From: Comamonadaceae bacterium
Lineage (GTDB): Bacteria > Pseudomonadota > Gammaproteobacteria > Burkholderiales > Burkholderiaceae_C
Length of the DNA stretch: 64,000 nucleotides
Assembly (NCBI GenBank): GCA_027484575.1
Contig: JAIXSQ010000013.1
Location: 293,480 to 357,479, forward strand
Direction: 5' to 3'
Below the pieces are notes generated by a model. It searched no databases, had not been told where the DNA came from, and worked only from the letters and a program-made list of their open reading frames with translations. The translations under genes were made by a program, and so were the position numbers. This document shows, piece after piece, positions 32,651 to 41,595 of the stretch; position 1 is the stretch's first letter; the number at the start of each line of letters is the position of its first letter.

Positions 32651-33562
32651 TCAGGGGGCCGATCGTACGGCGCGGCCGCGCTTGCTGCCGGGCTCGGTCC
32701 AGGCCGACCATGCGGCGGCCGCGAGAATCAGCGCGCCGCCGGCCCAGGTGCGGGGGCCCAGCGATGCGGCACCGGCCGCCACCGAGCTGACGCTGGCGAA
32801 CAGCACCTCCGACAGCATGACCAGCGCGGTGGTCTGCGCGGGCAGGCGCGCGGCGCCGTACTGCAAGGCCGCATTGCCGCCCAGGAAGCCCAGCACCAGC
32901 AGCAGGCCGAACACCAGCCCCGCCCAGGGCACCGCCACCGGCGCGCCGACGATGCCCTGCTGCATGCCCACCGCCGCCGCGGCTACCGCCGCGAGGGTGC
33001 CGCCGACGAACATGCTGCCCAGGCGCAGCACCGGCGGCACGGCGCGCAGGCGCCGCAGCAGCAGGTTGGTGAGTGCGAAGCACAGGCCGCCGCCCAGCGC
33101 CAGCCAGTCGGGCAGGCTCTCCGGCACGGGCCAGGGCGTGCCGGGCTCCTTCAGGATCACGACCACGCCCGCGAGCGCCAAGGCGACCCGGGCGAGCGCG
33201 CCGGCGCCCGGCCGCTCGCCGAGCAGGGGCCAGGCCAGCAGCACCGACCAGGCGGGCATCAGGTAGAACAGCAGCACGACCCGCACGACGTCGCCGACGG
33301 TGACGGCCCAGTTGAAGCCGACGTTGGTCAGGCCCGAGGCCAGCATCAGCAGCAGCAGCAGGGGATGGGCGGCGGCACCGCGCCAGGCCTGCGGCCGCCA
33401 CAGCAGCACGGCGGCCAGGGCCACCACGTAGACCGCGGCGGTGGACCACAGCGGGTGCAGCCCCAGCGCCTGCAGCTCGCGCAGCGGCCACCAGGCCAGG
33501 CCCCAGACGCAGGCGTTGCAGGCGAGGGCGGCGACCGCGGCAGCGCGGCCGCGGTCAGCCAT
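32651..33562 (-). CDS. EamA/DMT-superfamily transporter
   Basis: A 303-residue inner-membrane protein with ten predicted spans in two EamA repeats (about residues 10-140 and 155-290). Family-like segments are VRVVLLFYLMPAWSVLLAWPLLGE and TTALVMLSEVLFASVSSVAAGA. It probably exports a small metabolite; the substrate is unknown. Its start overlaps the end of the lplT-like gene by 8 bp, so the two are one operon. Confidence 0.88.
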   Translation of the reverse strand: MADRGRAAAVAALACNACVWGLAWWPLRELQALGLHPLWSTAAVYVVALAAVLLWRPQAWRGAAAHPLLLLLMLASGLTNVGFNWAVTVGDVVRVVLLFYLMPAWSVLLAWPLLGERPGAGALARVALALAGVVVILKEPGTPWPVPESLPDWLALGGGLCFALTNLLLRRLRAVPPVLRLGSMFVGGTLAAVAAAAVGMQQGIVGAPVAVPWAGLVFGLLLVLGFLGGNAALQYGAARLPAQTTALVMLSEVLFASVSSVAAGAASLGPRTWAGGALILAAAAWSAWTEPGSKRGRAVRSAP

Positions 33563-34838
33563 GCGAGGTGTCCGACCGTGCGATGGCCAGCAGGTGGTCG
33601 ACTTCCTCGCGGTGCCGCACCAGGTTGCTGGCGTGCCAGCGGCCGATCAGCCACATGATGCCGGCCACCACCACGCCGAAGGCGGTGATGGCGCCGAAGG
33701 CCGACAGGCCCATGGCCGACGACAGGCTGTAGAAGGCGCCCAGGCCGAGGATGCAGGCCTGCTCGTTGAAGTTCTGCACCGCGATCGAGCGGCCGGCGCC
33801 CATGAGGTTGTGGCCGCGGTGCTGCAGGAGGGCGTTCATCGGCACCACCAGGAAGCCGCCCAGGCCGCCCAGCAGGATCAGGAAGGGCGCGGCCACCCAG
33901 ACGTTGGAGATGAAGTTCATCGCGATCACCAGCACGCCCATCGCGATGCCCAGCGGGATCACGCTGGTGGCCGAGTCCAGCCGCATGCGCACCGAGGCCA
34001 CGACCGCGCCGACGGCGGTGCCCAGCGCCACCACGCCGGACAGGCTGGACGCCTGCGTGGTGCTGTAGCCCAGCGCCGCCGCGCTCCAGGCCAGGATGAT
34101 GTAGCGCAGGTTGCCCGAGACGCCCCAGAACAGCGTGGTGGTGGCCAGCGAGATCTGGCCCAGCTTGTCGCGCCACAGGCGGCTGTTGCAGGACCAGAAG
34201 TCGGGCACCAGCTCCAGCGCGTTCTTCGGGATCGGCCGCATCTCGACGCCGGTGTGCGGGATGCGGGTGTTGAACCAGGCGGCCAGCGCGTACACCGCGA
34301 TCAGCACGGTGATGGCCGCCTCGGGGCCGGTGTCGATGCCGGTGGTGACCATGGGCAGGTCGAAGGCCAGCAGCCGGGTGGCGATGACCTGGCCGACCAG
34401 CTGGCCGCCCAGCAGGATGCCCAGGATGATCGAGGCGATCGTCAGGCCTTCGATCCAGCCGTTGGCCTTGACCAGCTGCGAGGACGGCAGCAGCTCGGTG
34501 AGAATGCCGTACTTGGCCGGCGAGTAGGCCGCCGCACCCAGGCCGACGATGGCGTAGGCCAGCAGCGGGTGCGAGCCGAACAGCATCATCAGGCAGCCGA
34601 TCACCTTGATCGCGTTGCTGACGAACATGACCTGGCCCTTGGGCCGCGCGTCGGCGAAGGCGCCCACGAAGGGCGCGAGCACGACGTAGAACAACGCGAA
34701 CATGGGCACCAGCGCCGCCCGTTGCCATTCGGGCGCCCCACCGGTGCGGAGCAGTTCCACCGCGGCAACGAACAGCGCGTTGTCGGCCAGCGACGAGAAG
34801 AACTGCGCGGCCATGATCGTGTAGAAGCCGCGCTTCAT
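33555..34838 (-). CDS. lplT: LplT-like lysophospholipid transporter (MFS)
   Basis: A 427-residue major facilitator with twelve spans. It starts KRGFYTIMAAQFFSSLADNALFVAAVELL and contains AAYSPAKYGILTELLPSSQLVKANGWIEGLTIASIILG and MNALLQHRGHNLMGAGRSIAVQNFNEQACILGLG, which are characteristic of LplT. LplT flips lysophospholipids to the inner leaflet for re-acylation. The usual aas acyltransferase gene or fused domain is not adjacent. It is divergent from alr. Confidence 0.88.
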   Translation of the reverse strand: MKRGFYTIMAAQFFSSLADNALFVAAVELLRTGGAPEWQRAALVPMFALFYVVLAPFVGAFADARPKGQVMFVSNAIKVIGCLMMLFGSHPLLAYAIVGLGAAAYSPAKYGILTELLPSSQLVKANGWIEGLTIASIILGILLGGQLVGQVIATRLLAFDLPMVTTGIDTGPEAAITVLIAVYALAAWFNTRIPHTGVEMRPIPKNALELVPDFWSCNSRLWRDKLGQISLATTTLFWGVSGNLRYIILAWSAAALGYSTTQASSLSGVVALGTAVGAVVASVRMRLDSATSVIPLGIAMGVLVIAMNFISNVWVAAPFLILLGGLGGFLVVPMNALLQHRGHNLMGAGRSIAVQNFNEQACILGLGAFYSLSSAMGLSAFGAITAFGVVVAGIMWLIGRWHASNLVRHREEVDHLLAIARSDTSHG

Positions 34839-34884
34839 GGGTGGGCTGCCGGGGCCTGTGGCCGCTCAGGGAGACGCAAGGGGA

Positions 34885-34907
34885 GGGACGGCGGGACGGG
34901 GGGACGG
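34885..34907. repeat. Three GGGACGG repeats with 8-bp period
   Basis: GGGACGG occurs at 34885-34891, 34893-34899 and 34901-34907 in the lplT-alr gap. It is followed by the only AT-rich patch there (GTTATATCAC, then TAATGACAAAAT), which probably holds the alr promoter. Confidence 0.4.
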
Positions 34908-34970
34908 CGGGTTATATCACGGGGGGTAATGACAAAATCCTCGTTCCCCTTCGACCGCTGAGCCAACGCC

Positions 34971-36077
34971 ATGCCGCGCCCGATCCAGGCGACCATCCAC
35001 GCCGACGCCCTCGCCCACAACCTGGCGCGGCTGCGCGGCGCAGTCCCCGACGCCAAGGTCTGGGCGGTGGTCAAGGCCAACGCCTACGGGCACGGCATCG
35101 AGCGCGTGTTCGGCGCCCTGCGCGCTGCCGATGGCTTCGCGCTGCTCGACCTGGCCGAGGCCGAGCGCGTGCGCGCGCTGGGCTGGCGCGGTCCCATCCT
35201 GCTGCTGGAAGGCGTGTTCGAGCCGCGCGACCTGGAGCTGTGCTCGCGGCTGCAGCTGTGGCACGTGGTGCACTGCGAGCAGCAGATCGACTGGCTGGCG
35301 GCGCACAAGACGCATGCGCCGCACCGCGTGTTCCTGAAGATGAACTCGGGAATGAACCGGCTGGGCTTCCCGCCGCACTCGCTGCGCACCGCCTGGGCGC
35401 GGCTCGATGCCCTGCCGCAGGTCGACGAGATCTCGCTGGCCACGCACTTCAGCGATGCCGACGGCCCGCGCGGCATCGCCCACCAGGTGCAGGCCTTCAC
35501 CGCGGCCACGCGCGACCTGCCCGGTGAACGCTCGCTGTCCAACAGCGCGGCCGTGCTGCGGCATGCGCAGGGCGACACGACGGTCCGCGCCGACTGGGTG
35601 CGCCCCGGCATCGCGGTGTACGGCAGCGCGCCCGATTTCCCCGAGCACGACATCGCCCACTGGGGCCTGCGGCCCACCATGACCCTGGCCAGCCGCGTGA
35701 TCGGGGTGCAGGCACTGCAGGCGGGTGACACGGTGGGCTACGGCTCCAGCTTCACCGCCGAGGCGCCCATGCGCGTGGGCATCGTGGCCTGCGGCTATGC
35801 AGACGGCTACCCGCGCCATTGCGGCACCGGCACGCCGGTGCTGGTGGACGGACAGCGCACCCGCCTGGTCGGACGGGTGAGCATGGACATGGTGGCGGTC
35901 GACCTCACGCCGCTGCCCGCCGCGGGCTTCGGCAGCGAGGCCGTGCTGTGGGGCCGAGCGGCCACCGGGACGGTGCTGCCGGTCGACGAGGTCGCCCGGG
36001 CCGCCGGCACGGTGAGCTACGAGTTGCTGTGCGCGCTGGCGCCGCGGGTGCCCGTGGTGGTGGACGGCGCCGACTGA
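34971..36077 (+). CDS. alr: Alanine racemase
   Basis: A 368-residue PLP enzyme of fold type III that makes D-alanine for peptidoglycan. The PLP lysine is in [13 protein letters not shown] near residue 35. The catalytic tyrosine region is [15 protein letters not shown], with GYADGYPRH and [11 protein letters not shown] as in the family. Full length. The ATG has no strong ribosome-binding site. It converges on the EamA gene with 7 bp between the stop codons. Alr and DadX cannot be told apart by sequence alone; the lack of dadA nearby favours Alr. Confidence 0.95.
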   Translation: MPRPIQATIHADALAHNLARLRGAVPDAKVWAVVKANAYGHGIERVFGALRAADGFALLDLAEAERVRALGWRGPILLLEGVFEPRDLELCSRLQLWHVVHCEQQIDWLAAHKTHAPHRVFLKMNSGMNRLGFPPHSLRTAWARLDALPQVDEISLATHFSDADGPRGIAHQVQAFTAATRDLPGERSLSNSAAVLRHAQGDTTVRADWVRPGIAVYGSAPDFPEHDIAHWGLRPTMTLASRVIGVQALQAGDTVGYGSSFTAEAPMRVGIVACGYADGYPRHCGTGTPVLVDGQRTRLVGRVSMDMVAVDLTPLPAAGFGSEAVLWGRAATGTVLPVDEVARAAGTVSYELLCALAPRVPVVVDGAD

Positions 36078-36084
36078 GCCGCGC

Positions 36085-36999
36085 TCAGCGCTTGCGCAGC
36101 CCCAGCACCATCACCGCGCCCACCACCACCAGCGCGCCGGCCACCTGCATCGGCGCGATGGCCTGGCCCAGCACGGCCCAGGCCAGCACCAGCGCGAACA
36201 CCGGCTCGACGTTCATGATGGCCGAGTTGCCCACCACGCCCAGCCGCGGCAGCACGGTGAACATGATCGTGAACGCGGTGCCGTAGAGAAAGGTGAGCGC
36301 GGCCAGCCCGCCCCAGCCCGCCGGCGCGGTGGGCAGGTGCAGGCCGCCCTGCAGCACGATGGTGACGGTGGCCACCAGCGCCGCCGAGGCCATGGTGGTG
36401 GCGGTGCGCACGCGGCCGTCGACGTCGCCCGCCTCGTGCTGCGTCAGGACCAGGGCCAGCCCGAAGGTCGCGGCGGCCGACAGCGCGAAGCCCACGCCCG
36501 CGCCGATGCGGCTCCACTGGCCCGCGGCCCCCAGACCCGAGGCGGCGCCGAACACGTCCAGCGCCATGGCCAGGCCCACCAGGATCACCGGCATGGCGAG
36601 CAGCATGGCCCGCTCCGGCCGCTGGCGGTACAGCAGCGCCGACCAGGCGGCGGTCCAGATCGGGTAGGTGTTGAAGGCCAGCAGCGCCAGGGCCACCGGC
36701 AGCCGCGCGACCGACGAATACAGGCACAGGCTCTGCACCCCGATCAGCAGGCCGATCACCGGCAGGAAGCGCCTGTGGCGTGCGCTGAACCGCGGCCGCA
36801 CGCCCTGCAACGCCAGCAGGGCCACCACGACCAGCGTGGTGGCGGTGCTGCGGAACACCACCGCGGTGGCGACGTCGGCCCCGTGGTTGAAGGCGATGCG
36901 GGCGGCCACGTGGTTGGCGCCCATCATCAGCGCGATCAGCAGCAGGGTCGCGAAGGCGGCGCCCGAGAGCGCACGCGCCGGTGCGGCGACGGTGCTCAA
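36085..36999 (-). CDS. EamA/DMT-superfamily transporter, end of the hpa-like operon
   Basis: A 304-residue ten-span protein with two EamA repeats (LMMGANHVAARIAFNHGADVATAVVFRSTATTLVV..., and GTAFTIMFTVLPRLGVVGNSAIMNVEPVFALVLAWAVLGQAI). The start is read as a TTG whose last two bases belong to the TGA of the panE-like gene (TTGA). No ATG or GTG fits before the first membrane span, so this coupled start is the best choice. Probably an exporter for a substrate or product of the operon. Confidence 0.82.
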   Translation of the reverse strand: MSTVAAPARALSGAAFATLLLIALMMGANHVAARIAFNHGADVATAVVFRSTATTLVVVALLALQGVRPRFSARHRRFLPVIGLLIGVQSLCLYSSVARLPVALALLAFNTYPIWTAAWSALLYRQRPERAMLLAMPVILVGLAMALDVFGAASGLGAAGQWSRIGAGVGFALSAAATFGLALVLTQHEAGDVDGRVRTATTMASAALVATVTIVLQGGLHLPTAPAGWGGLAALTFLYGTAFTIMFTVLPRLGVVGNSAIMNVEPVFALVLAWAVLGQAIAPMQVAGALVVVGAVMVLGLRKR

Positions 37000-37970
37000 T
37001 ACAGTCCCCGCACCCGCGCCTGCAGGCGCGACAGGCCGAGCAGCACGTCGGTGAAGGGCGTGGGCACGTCCACGAGCCGCCCGAGTTCCTGCACCACCGT
37101 GACCAGGGCGTCGAGTTCGACCGGCTTGCCGGCCTCGACGTCCTGCAGCATCGAGGTCTTGAACGCACCGAGCTTGCGCGTGATCTGGTGGCGGTCGTCC
37201 GGGGACTGCGCGATCGGGATGCCGATGCGGTGGCCGATCTCGCGTGCCTCCAGCATCACGTCGGAGATGAAGCGCAGCACCAGCGGGTCGTCCAGGATGC
37301 GGTCGGTGGTCGCGCCGGTGAGCGCGCTGACCGGGTTGACGGTCATGTTGCCCCAGAGCTTGTACCAGGCGTCCTTCTGGATCTGGTCCGACAGCTCGAC
37401 CTCGTGGCCGGCCTGCTGCAGCTGCGCCACCAGCGCCTGCACGCGCGCCGAGGTGCCGCCCGCCGGCTCGCCCACGATCAGCCTGTTGCCGAAGTGGTGC
37501 TGCACGTGGCCCGGGCCCGCCAGCGAGCAGCTGGCATGCACCACGCAACCGACGATGTGGTGGCCCGGGACGGCCGCGGCGATGGCGCCGTCGGGGTCGA
37601 CCGAGCGCAGCCGGGTGCCGGCCAGCGCGCCGCCCCAGCCCTCGAAGAACCACCAGGGCACGCCGTTCATGGCGGTCATCACCGCCGTGCCGGGACCGAG
37701 CAGCGGGCCGATGCCGGCAGCCACCGCGGCCATGGCCGGGGCCTTCACCGCGACCACGACCAGGTCCTGCGGGCCGAGGTGCGCGGGATCGTCGCTGGCG
37801 CGCACCGGCACGGCCCAGGTCTCGCCGCCGATCGACAGCCGCAGGCCGTGGGCGCGCACGGCCTCCAGCGTCGCGCCGCGTGCGACCACGCTGACCTCGG
37901 CACCCGCGCGGGCCAGCCGCGCGCCGATCCAGCCGCCGATGGCGCCGGCGCCGTAGATGCAGGCCTTCAT
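36996..37970 (-). CDS. Ketopantoate-reductase (ApbA/PanE)-family dehydrogenase
   Basis: A 324-residue NADPH-dependent reductase. The N-terminal Rossmann fold reads KACIYGAGAIGGWIGARLARAGAEVSVVARG. The C-terminal helical domain has KDAWYKLWGNMTVNPVSALTG, containing the catalytic lysine and asparagine region of PanE. It begins at an ATG overlapping the aldolase stop (ATGA). Position in a catabolic operon with two aldolases suggests it acts on a 2-keto or 2-hydroxy acid intermediate rather than on pantoate synthesis. Specificity is unknown. Confidence 0.85.
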   Translation of the reverse strand: MKACIYGAGAIGGWIGARLARAGAEVSVVARGATLEAVRAHGLRLSIGGETWAVPVRASDDPAHLGPQDLVVVAVKAPAMAAVAAGIGPLLGPGTAVMTAMNGVPWWFFEGWGGALAGTRLRSVDPDGAIAAAVPGHHIVGCVVHASCSLAGPGHVQHHFGNRLIVGEPAGGTSARVQALVAQLQQAGHEVELSDQIQKDAWYKLWGNMTVNPVSALTGATTDRILDDPLVLRFISDVMLEAREIGHRIGIPIAQSPDDRHQITRKLGAFKTSMLQDVEAGKPVELDALVTVVQELGRLVDVPTPFTDVLLGLSRLQARVRGLY

Positions 37971-38761
37971 GTCTTGTACGAAGGATCGATGCGGTCGATG
38001 CGCCGCACCATCGCGTCGAACACGTCCTGGCCGGCGCCGAAGCGCGCGTCCCACTGCAGCGCGTCGCCGGTGGTCTTGCGCGCCACCGCCTCGGGCACCG
38101 GGATGGCCGGGCCCAGCGCGGCCTGCGCGACCTGGATCTCGCAGGCGCGCTGCAGCGTCCACAGCCGCACGAAGGCCAGCGGCAGCGTCGCGCCCCAGGC
38201 CAGCAGGCCGTGGTTGCGCAGCACCAGCAGCGGCCTGCGGCCCATGGCGGCCAGCAGCCGCGGCGCCTCGTCCGCATGCACCGTGATGCCCTCGAAGTCG
38301 TGGTACGCGACCAGGTCGTGCAGCTGCGCGGAATAGAAGTTGTTCTGCGCCAGGCCGCCGGCGCTGCAGGCCACTGCCAGGCCGGCGGTGGTGTGGGTGT
38401 GCATCACCACGTGCGCGTCCTCGACCGCCTCGTGGATCGCCGCATGCACGGTGAAGCCGGCGGGGTTCACCGGCCAGGGGTTCGCATCGAGCTTGCGGCC
38501 CTGCACGTCGATCTTCAGCAGGTTGCTTGCCGTCACCTCGTCGTAATGCAGGCCGAAGGGATTGATCAGGAACTGCTTGTCGCTGCCCGACACGCTGGCC
38601 GGCAGCCGCACGGTGATGTGGTTGTAGATCATCTCCGTCCAGCCGAGCAGGTCGAAGATGCGGTAGCAGGCTGCCAGCTGCACGCGGGCGGCCCATTCGT
38701 CGGGATGCATGCCGGCCGGCGCGGGGGGCAGGGCGGTGGCGGGAAGGCCCGGGGCGTTCAT
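37967..38761 (-). CDS. Class II aldolase/adducin-family protein
   Basis: A 264-residue zinc aldolase-fold protein. Metal-binding histidines are in HVVMHTHTTAGLAVA and a third later (LVLRNHGLLAWG); the N-terminal region is LAACYRIFDLLGWTEMIYNHITVRLP. Members include fuculose-phosphate aldolase, and many are unassigned decarboxylases or aldolases. The ATG start at 38761 lies 11 bp after the hpaI-like gene and its stop overlaps the panE-like start. Cytoplasmic. Confidence 0.88.
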   Translation of the reverse strand: MNAPGLPATALPPAPAGMHPDEWAARVQLAACYRIFDLLGWTEMIYNHITVRLPASVSGSDKQFLINPFGLHYDEVTASNLLKIDVQGRKLDANPWPVNPAGFTVHAAIHEAVEDAHVVMHTHTTAGLAVACSAGGLAQNNFYSAQLHDLVAYHDFEGITVHADEAPRLLAAMGRRPLLVLRNHGLLAWGATLPLAFVRLWTLQRACEIQVAQAALGPAIPVPEAVARKTTGDALQWDARFGAGQDVFDAMVRRIDRIDPSYKT

Positions 38762-38772
38762 GGGCGTGTCCT

Positions 38773-39549
38773 TCAGGTCTTGAACTTGGCGGCCAGTGCC
38801 GCGGTGCCGCGCGCCAGGATCTGGCCGTCCAGGCCCACGGCCACGAACAGCGCGCCCAGCGCCAGGTAGTGGAGGGCCTGGGCCTCGTCGCTGGTCAGGA
38901 TGCCGGGCGCCTTGCCGGCGGCGCGGATGCGGCGGATCGCGTCGTCGATCGCGGCCTGCACCTCGGGGTGGCCGGGATTGCCCACGTGGCCCATCGAGGC
39001 CGACAGGTCGGCCGGGCCGATGAACACGCCGTCGACGCCCTCGACGGCGCAGATCGCGTCGAGGTTGGCCAGCGCCTGCGCGGTCTCGGCCTGCACCAGC
39101 AGGCAGACCTGCGCGTTGGCTTCCTTGGCGTAGTTCGGGTAGCGGCCCCAGCGCGAGGCGCGGGCCCCGCCCATGCCGCGCACGCCCTGCGGCGGGTAGC
39201 GCATGCCCTGCACGACGGCGGCGGCCTGCTCGGCCGTGTCGACCATGGGCACCAGCAGCGTCTGCACGCCCAGGTCCAGGTACTGCTTGAGCAGCATCTG
39301 GCCGACGTGGCCATGGCCCATGGGCACGCGCGCGATCGCATGGGTGGCCGGGTAGGCCGCGACCGCCTGGGCCTGGGCCAGGATGCTGTCCAGGCCGTTG
39401 GGCGCGTGCTCGCCGTCGATCAGCAGCCAGTCGAAGCCGGCGCCGGCGCAGATCTCCGCGGTGTAGGCGCTGGCCAGGCCCATCCACAGGCCGATCTGGG
39501 GCCGGCCCTGGGCGAGGGCCTGCTTGAAGGGATTCACGGGTGTCTGCAT
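38773..39549 (-). CDS. hpaI: HpcH/HpaI-family 2-keto-3-deoxy acid aldolase
   Basis: A 258-residue class II (metal) aldolase. It has the family sequence [32 protein letters not shown], an internal QAETAQAL and [17 protein letters not shown], covering the divalent-metal glutamate and aspartate. HpaI cleaves 4-hydroxy-2-oxoheptanedioate to pyruvate and succinate semialdehyde in homoprotocatechuate degradation. The neighbours hpaF-like and hpaR support that name, but substrate scope in this family is broad. Confidence 0.85.
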   Translation of the reverse strand: MQTPVNPFKQALAQGRPQIGLWMGLASAYTAEICAGAGFDWLLIDGEHAPNGLDSILAQAQAVAAYPATHAIARVPMGHGHVGQMLLKQYLDLGVQTLLVPMVDTAEQAAAVVQGMRYPPQGVRGMGGARASRWGRYPNYAKEANAQVCLLVQAETAQALANLDAICAVEGVDGVFIGPADLSASMGHVGNPGHPEVQAAIDDAIRRIRAAGKAPGILTSDEAQALHYLALGALFVAVGLDGQILARGTAALAAKFKT

Positions 39550-39577
39550 GGAAGCCTGTGCGGGAGTCTGGAAACGT

Positions 39578-39988
39578 TCATCGCGCCTGGAACAGCGGGT
39601 GCAGGCTGCTGTGTTTGCCGTCGTAGACCTGGCCCGGGCTCTCGTCGACCTGCACCGTCAGGCCCAGCGCGCGGCGCTCGAACAGCGGGGCGAGGTGGGC
39701 GCGGGCGGTGGCCAGCAGCGCGTCGCCGGCCGCCTGCTGCACCGCGGCGCTGCGGCCCGCGCCCATGCGCAGGTTCAGGTAGACGAAGGCGTCGTCGGGC
39801 CGGCCGCCGTCGGCCACCGCCGCATGCGCGGCCGGGTAGGCCAGCACGCGCGTGCCGCCGGTGGGAAAGACCTGCCGGCCGGCTTCGTCGCGCACGGCCA
39901 GCATGGCGTCGGCCAGCCGGCGGCACAGCGCGCCCATGCCGGCCTCGGCCTCGAGGTTGGGGGTGTAGAGGATGACCAGGTGGGGCAT
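39578..39988 (-). CDS. hpaF: 5-carboxymethyl-2-hydroxymuconate isomerase-like protein
   Basis: A 136-residue protein of the CHMI (tautomerase-superfamily) type. It starts [17 protein letters not shown] with the catalytic N-terminal proline after Met removal, and contains [14 protein letters not shown]. In the homoprotocatechuate meta-cleavage route it isomerises 5-carboxymethyl-2-hydroxymuconate. The ring-cleaving dioxygenase and the dehydrogenase of that route are not adjacent. Gaps to its neighbours are 28 and 9 bp. Confidence 0.85.
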   Translation of the reverse strand: MPHLVILYTPNLEAEAGMGALCRRLADAMLAVRDEAGRQVFPTGGTRVLAYPAAHAAVADGGRPDDAFVYLNLRMGAGRSAAVQQAAGDALLATARAHLAPLFERRALGLTVQVDESPGQVYDGKHSSLHPLFQAR

Positions 39989-39997
39989 CGGCGGGCC

Positions 39998-41004
39998 TCA
40001 GCTCTCGGCGGTGATGTGGGCCCGCCGGATCACCTCGGCATAGCGGGCGGTCTCGGCGCGCAGGAACTCGGCGAACTGCGCCGGCGTGCCCGACAGCGAC
40101 GCGATGCCGCCCTGCTGGAAGGCCTCGGCCACGGCGGGAGCGGCCAGGGCGCGGTTCACCTCGGCGTTCATGCGCTGCACGATGGCATCGGGCGTGGCCG
40201 CGGGTGCGAGCAGGCCGTTCCAGGAGTTCGACTCGAGCCGCACGCCCTGCTCGGCGAGGGTGGGCACCTGCGGCGCGTGCGCGGAGCGCCGGGCCGTCGC
40301 CATGCCCAGCGCCACCAGCCGGCCCGACTGCACGTGGCCGCGGAACTCGGGCCAGTTGCCGAACATCAGGGCCACCTGGCCACCCAGCAGGTCGGCCAGC
40401 GCCGGCGCCTGGCCCTTGTAGGGCACGTGGACCAGGTCCAGGCCCATGGCAGTCTTGAGCATCTCGCCGGCCAGGTGCGCCGAGGTGCCCTGGCCGAAGG
40501 ACGCATAGGCCAGGCTGCCGGCCGGCGCCTGGCGCAGGTCGGCCAGGCTGCGCAGGCCGCTGCCCGGGGGGTGGCCAGCACATGCTCGGACATGCCCATG
40601 AGCGCCACCGGCCGCAGGTCGCCCATGGCGTAGGGCAGCTTCTTCAGCAGGGTGGCGTTGACCGTGTAGCTGTTGGCCACGGTGACGAAGGCGTGGCCGT
40701 CGGGCGCGGCCTTGGCCACCGCGTCGACGCCGATCGTGGTGCCACTGCCGGGCTTGTTCTCGACCACCACCGGCTGGCCCAGCTGGCGCGCCAGCTCGGT
40801 GGCCACCAGCCGCGTGACATGGTCGGTGGTGCCGCCCGGCGTGAACGGCACGACCAGCCGCACCGGCCGCGCGGGCCAGCCGGCCTGGGCGCGCACGAGT
40901 GCTGGCGCAGCCGCCAGGGCGGCGCAGGCGCCTGCGCCGAGCAGCAGGCGGCGCCGGCCCGGTGCGGCCGGCCCTGGCCGGGCGGTGCGCAAGCGGTCGG
41001 TCAT
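39998..41004 (-). pseudogene. Bug-family solute receptor interrupted by a frameshift
   Basis: The N-terminal two fifths read in one frame from the ATG at 41004: a signal peptide (RRRLLLGAGACAALAAAPALVRAQA), then [46 protein letters not shown] up to MGMSEHVLAT. The remainder (LRSLADLRQAPAGSLAYASFGQGTSAHLAGEMLKTAMGLDLVHVPYKGQAP to the stop) is in another frame. The switch lies at a six-G run (40566-40571; C6 on the coding strand), and one missing base would restore about 336 residues. Either a sequencing error or a real mutation. It overlaps the hpaR stop by ATGA. Confidence 0.85.
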
Positions 41005-41522
41005 CGGCAGGCGCCGGCGGCCTGGGCGCGTGCCAGGGTGCCGCGGTGGCGGTGGGTGGGTTCGGGCCGCTCCAGCGCGACCAGCGCGTCGAGCAGGGTG
41101 TAGAGCTCGCGCAGCCGGTGCTTGCCCAGCGCCTGCTCCATCCACGCGTAGTGCGACTCGACCGCGCACGACAGGGCGCGCACCAGCTGCAGGCCGCGTT
41201 CGGTGGCGGCCACCACGGTGCGGCGCTGGTCGGCCGGGTCGCGTCCGCGCCGCACCAGGCCGTCGCGCTCCATGCGCGCCAGCACGCCCGACAGGCTGGG
41301 GCCCAGGATGAAGGCCTCGTCGGCGATGCGGCCGGTCTCGACCGTGCCGTGCTCGCCCAGCACGCGCAGCACGCGCCACTGCTGGTCGGACAGGCCGTGC
41401 TCGCGCAGCCAGGGACGGGTGTGGGCCATCACCGCCTCGCGCGCCTGCAGCAGCAGCCGCGGCAGGTTGCGGTGCGCGAACGCGGTGGTGGGCGGCTCGG
41501 CCGGCGGGGTGGGGCGGGGCAA
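41001..41522 (-). CDS. hpaR: HpaR-like MarR-family regulator
   Basis: A 173-residue winged-helix repressor resembling HpaR, the homoprotocatechuate operon regulator: RNLPRLLLQAREAVMAHTRPWLREHGLSDQQWRVLRVLGEHGTVETGRIADEAFILGPSLSGVLARMERDGLVRRGRDPADQRRT. The only available start upstream of the domain is TTG (41522), without a ribosome-binding site; a stop lies 9 bases further up. It heads a seven-gene minus-strand operon and has a near-perfect dyad just upstream, probably its own operator. It is divergent from radA. Confidence 0.85.
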   Translation of the reverse strand: MPRPTPPAEPPTTAFAHRNLPRLLLQAREAVMAHTRPWLREHGLSDQQWRVLRVLGEHGTVETGRIADEAFILGPSLSGVLARMERDGLVRRGRDPADQRRTVVAATERGLQLVRALSCAVESHYAWMEQALGKHRLRELYTLLDALVALERPEPTHRHRGTLARAQAAGACR

Positions 41523-41527
41523 GATGT

Positions 41528-41539
41528 TTCACATGTTAA
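41528..41539. promoter_or_regulatory. Probable HpaR operator
   Basis: TTCACATGTTAA is a dyad (TTMACATGTKAA) centred 12 bp before the hpaR start codon, in an AT-rich island (ATGTTTCACATGTTAAGC). MarR-type repressors bind such short dyads over their own promoter. It also lies about 60 bp upstream of the divergent radA start. Confidence 0.6.
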
Positions 41540-41584
41540 GCAACGGCCGCGCGCCCGTCCTCCGGGACAACCCTCGGCCCCGCC

Positions 41585-41590
41585 TACACT
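41585..41590 (+). promoter_or_regulatory. -10 box TACACT of radA, leaderless arrangement
   Basis: TACACT ends 5 bases before the radA GTG, with no ribosome-binding site between. Confidence 0.45.
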
Positions 41591-41595
41591 GCCGC

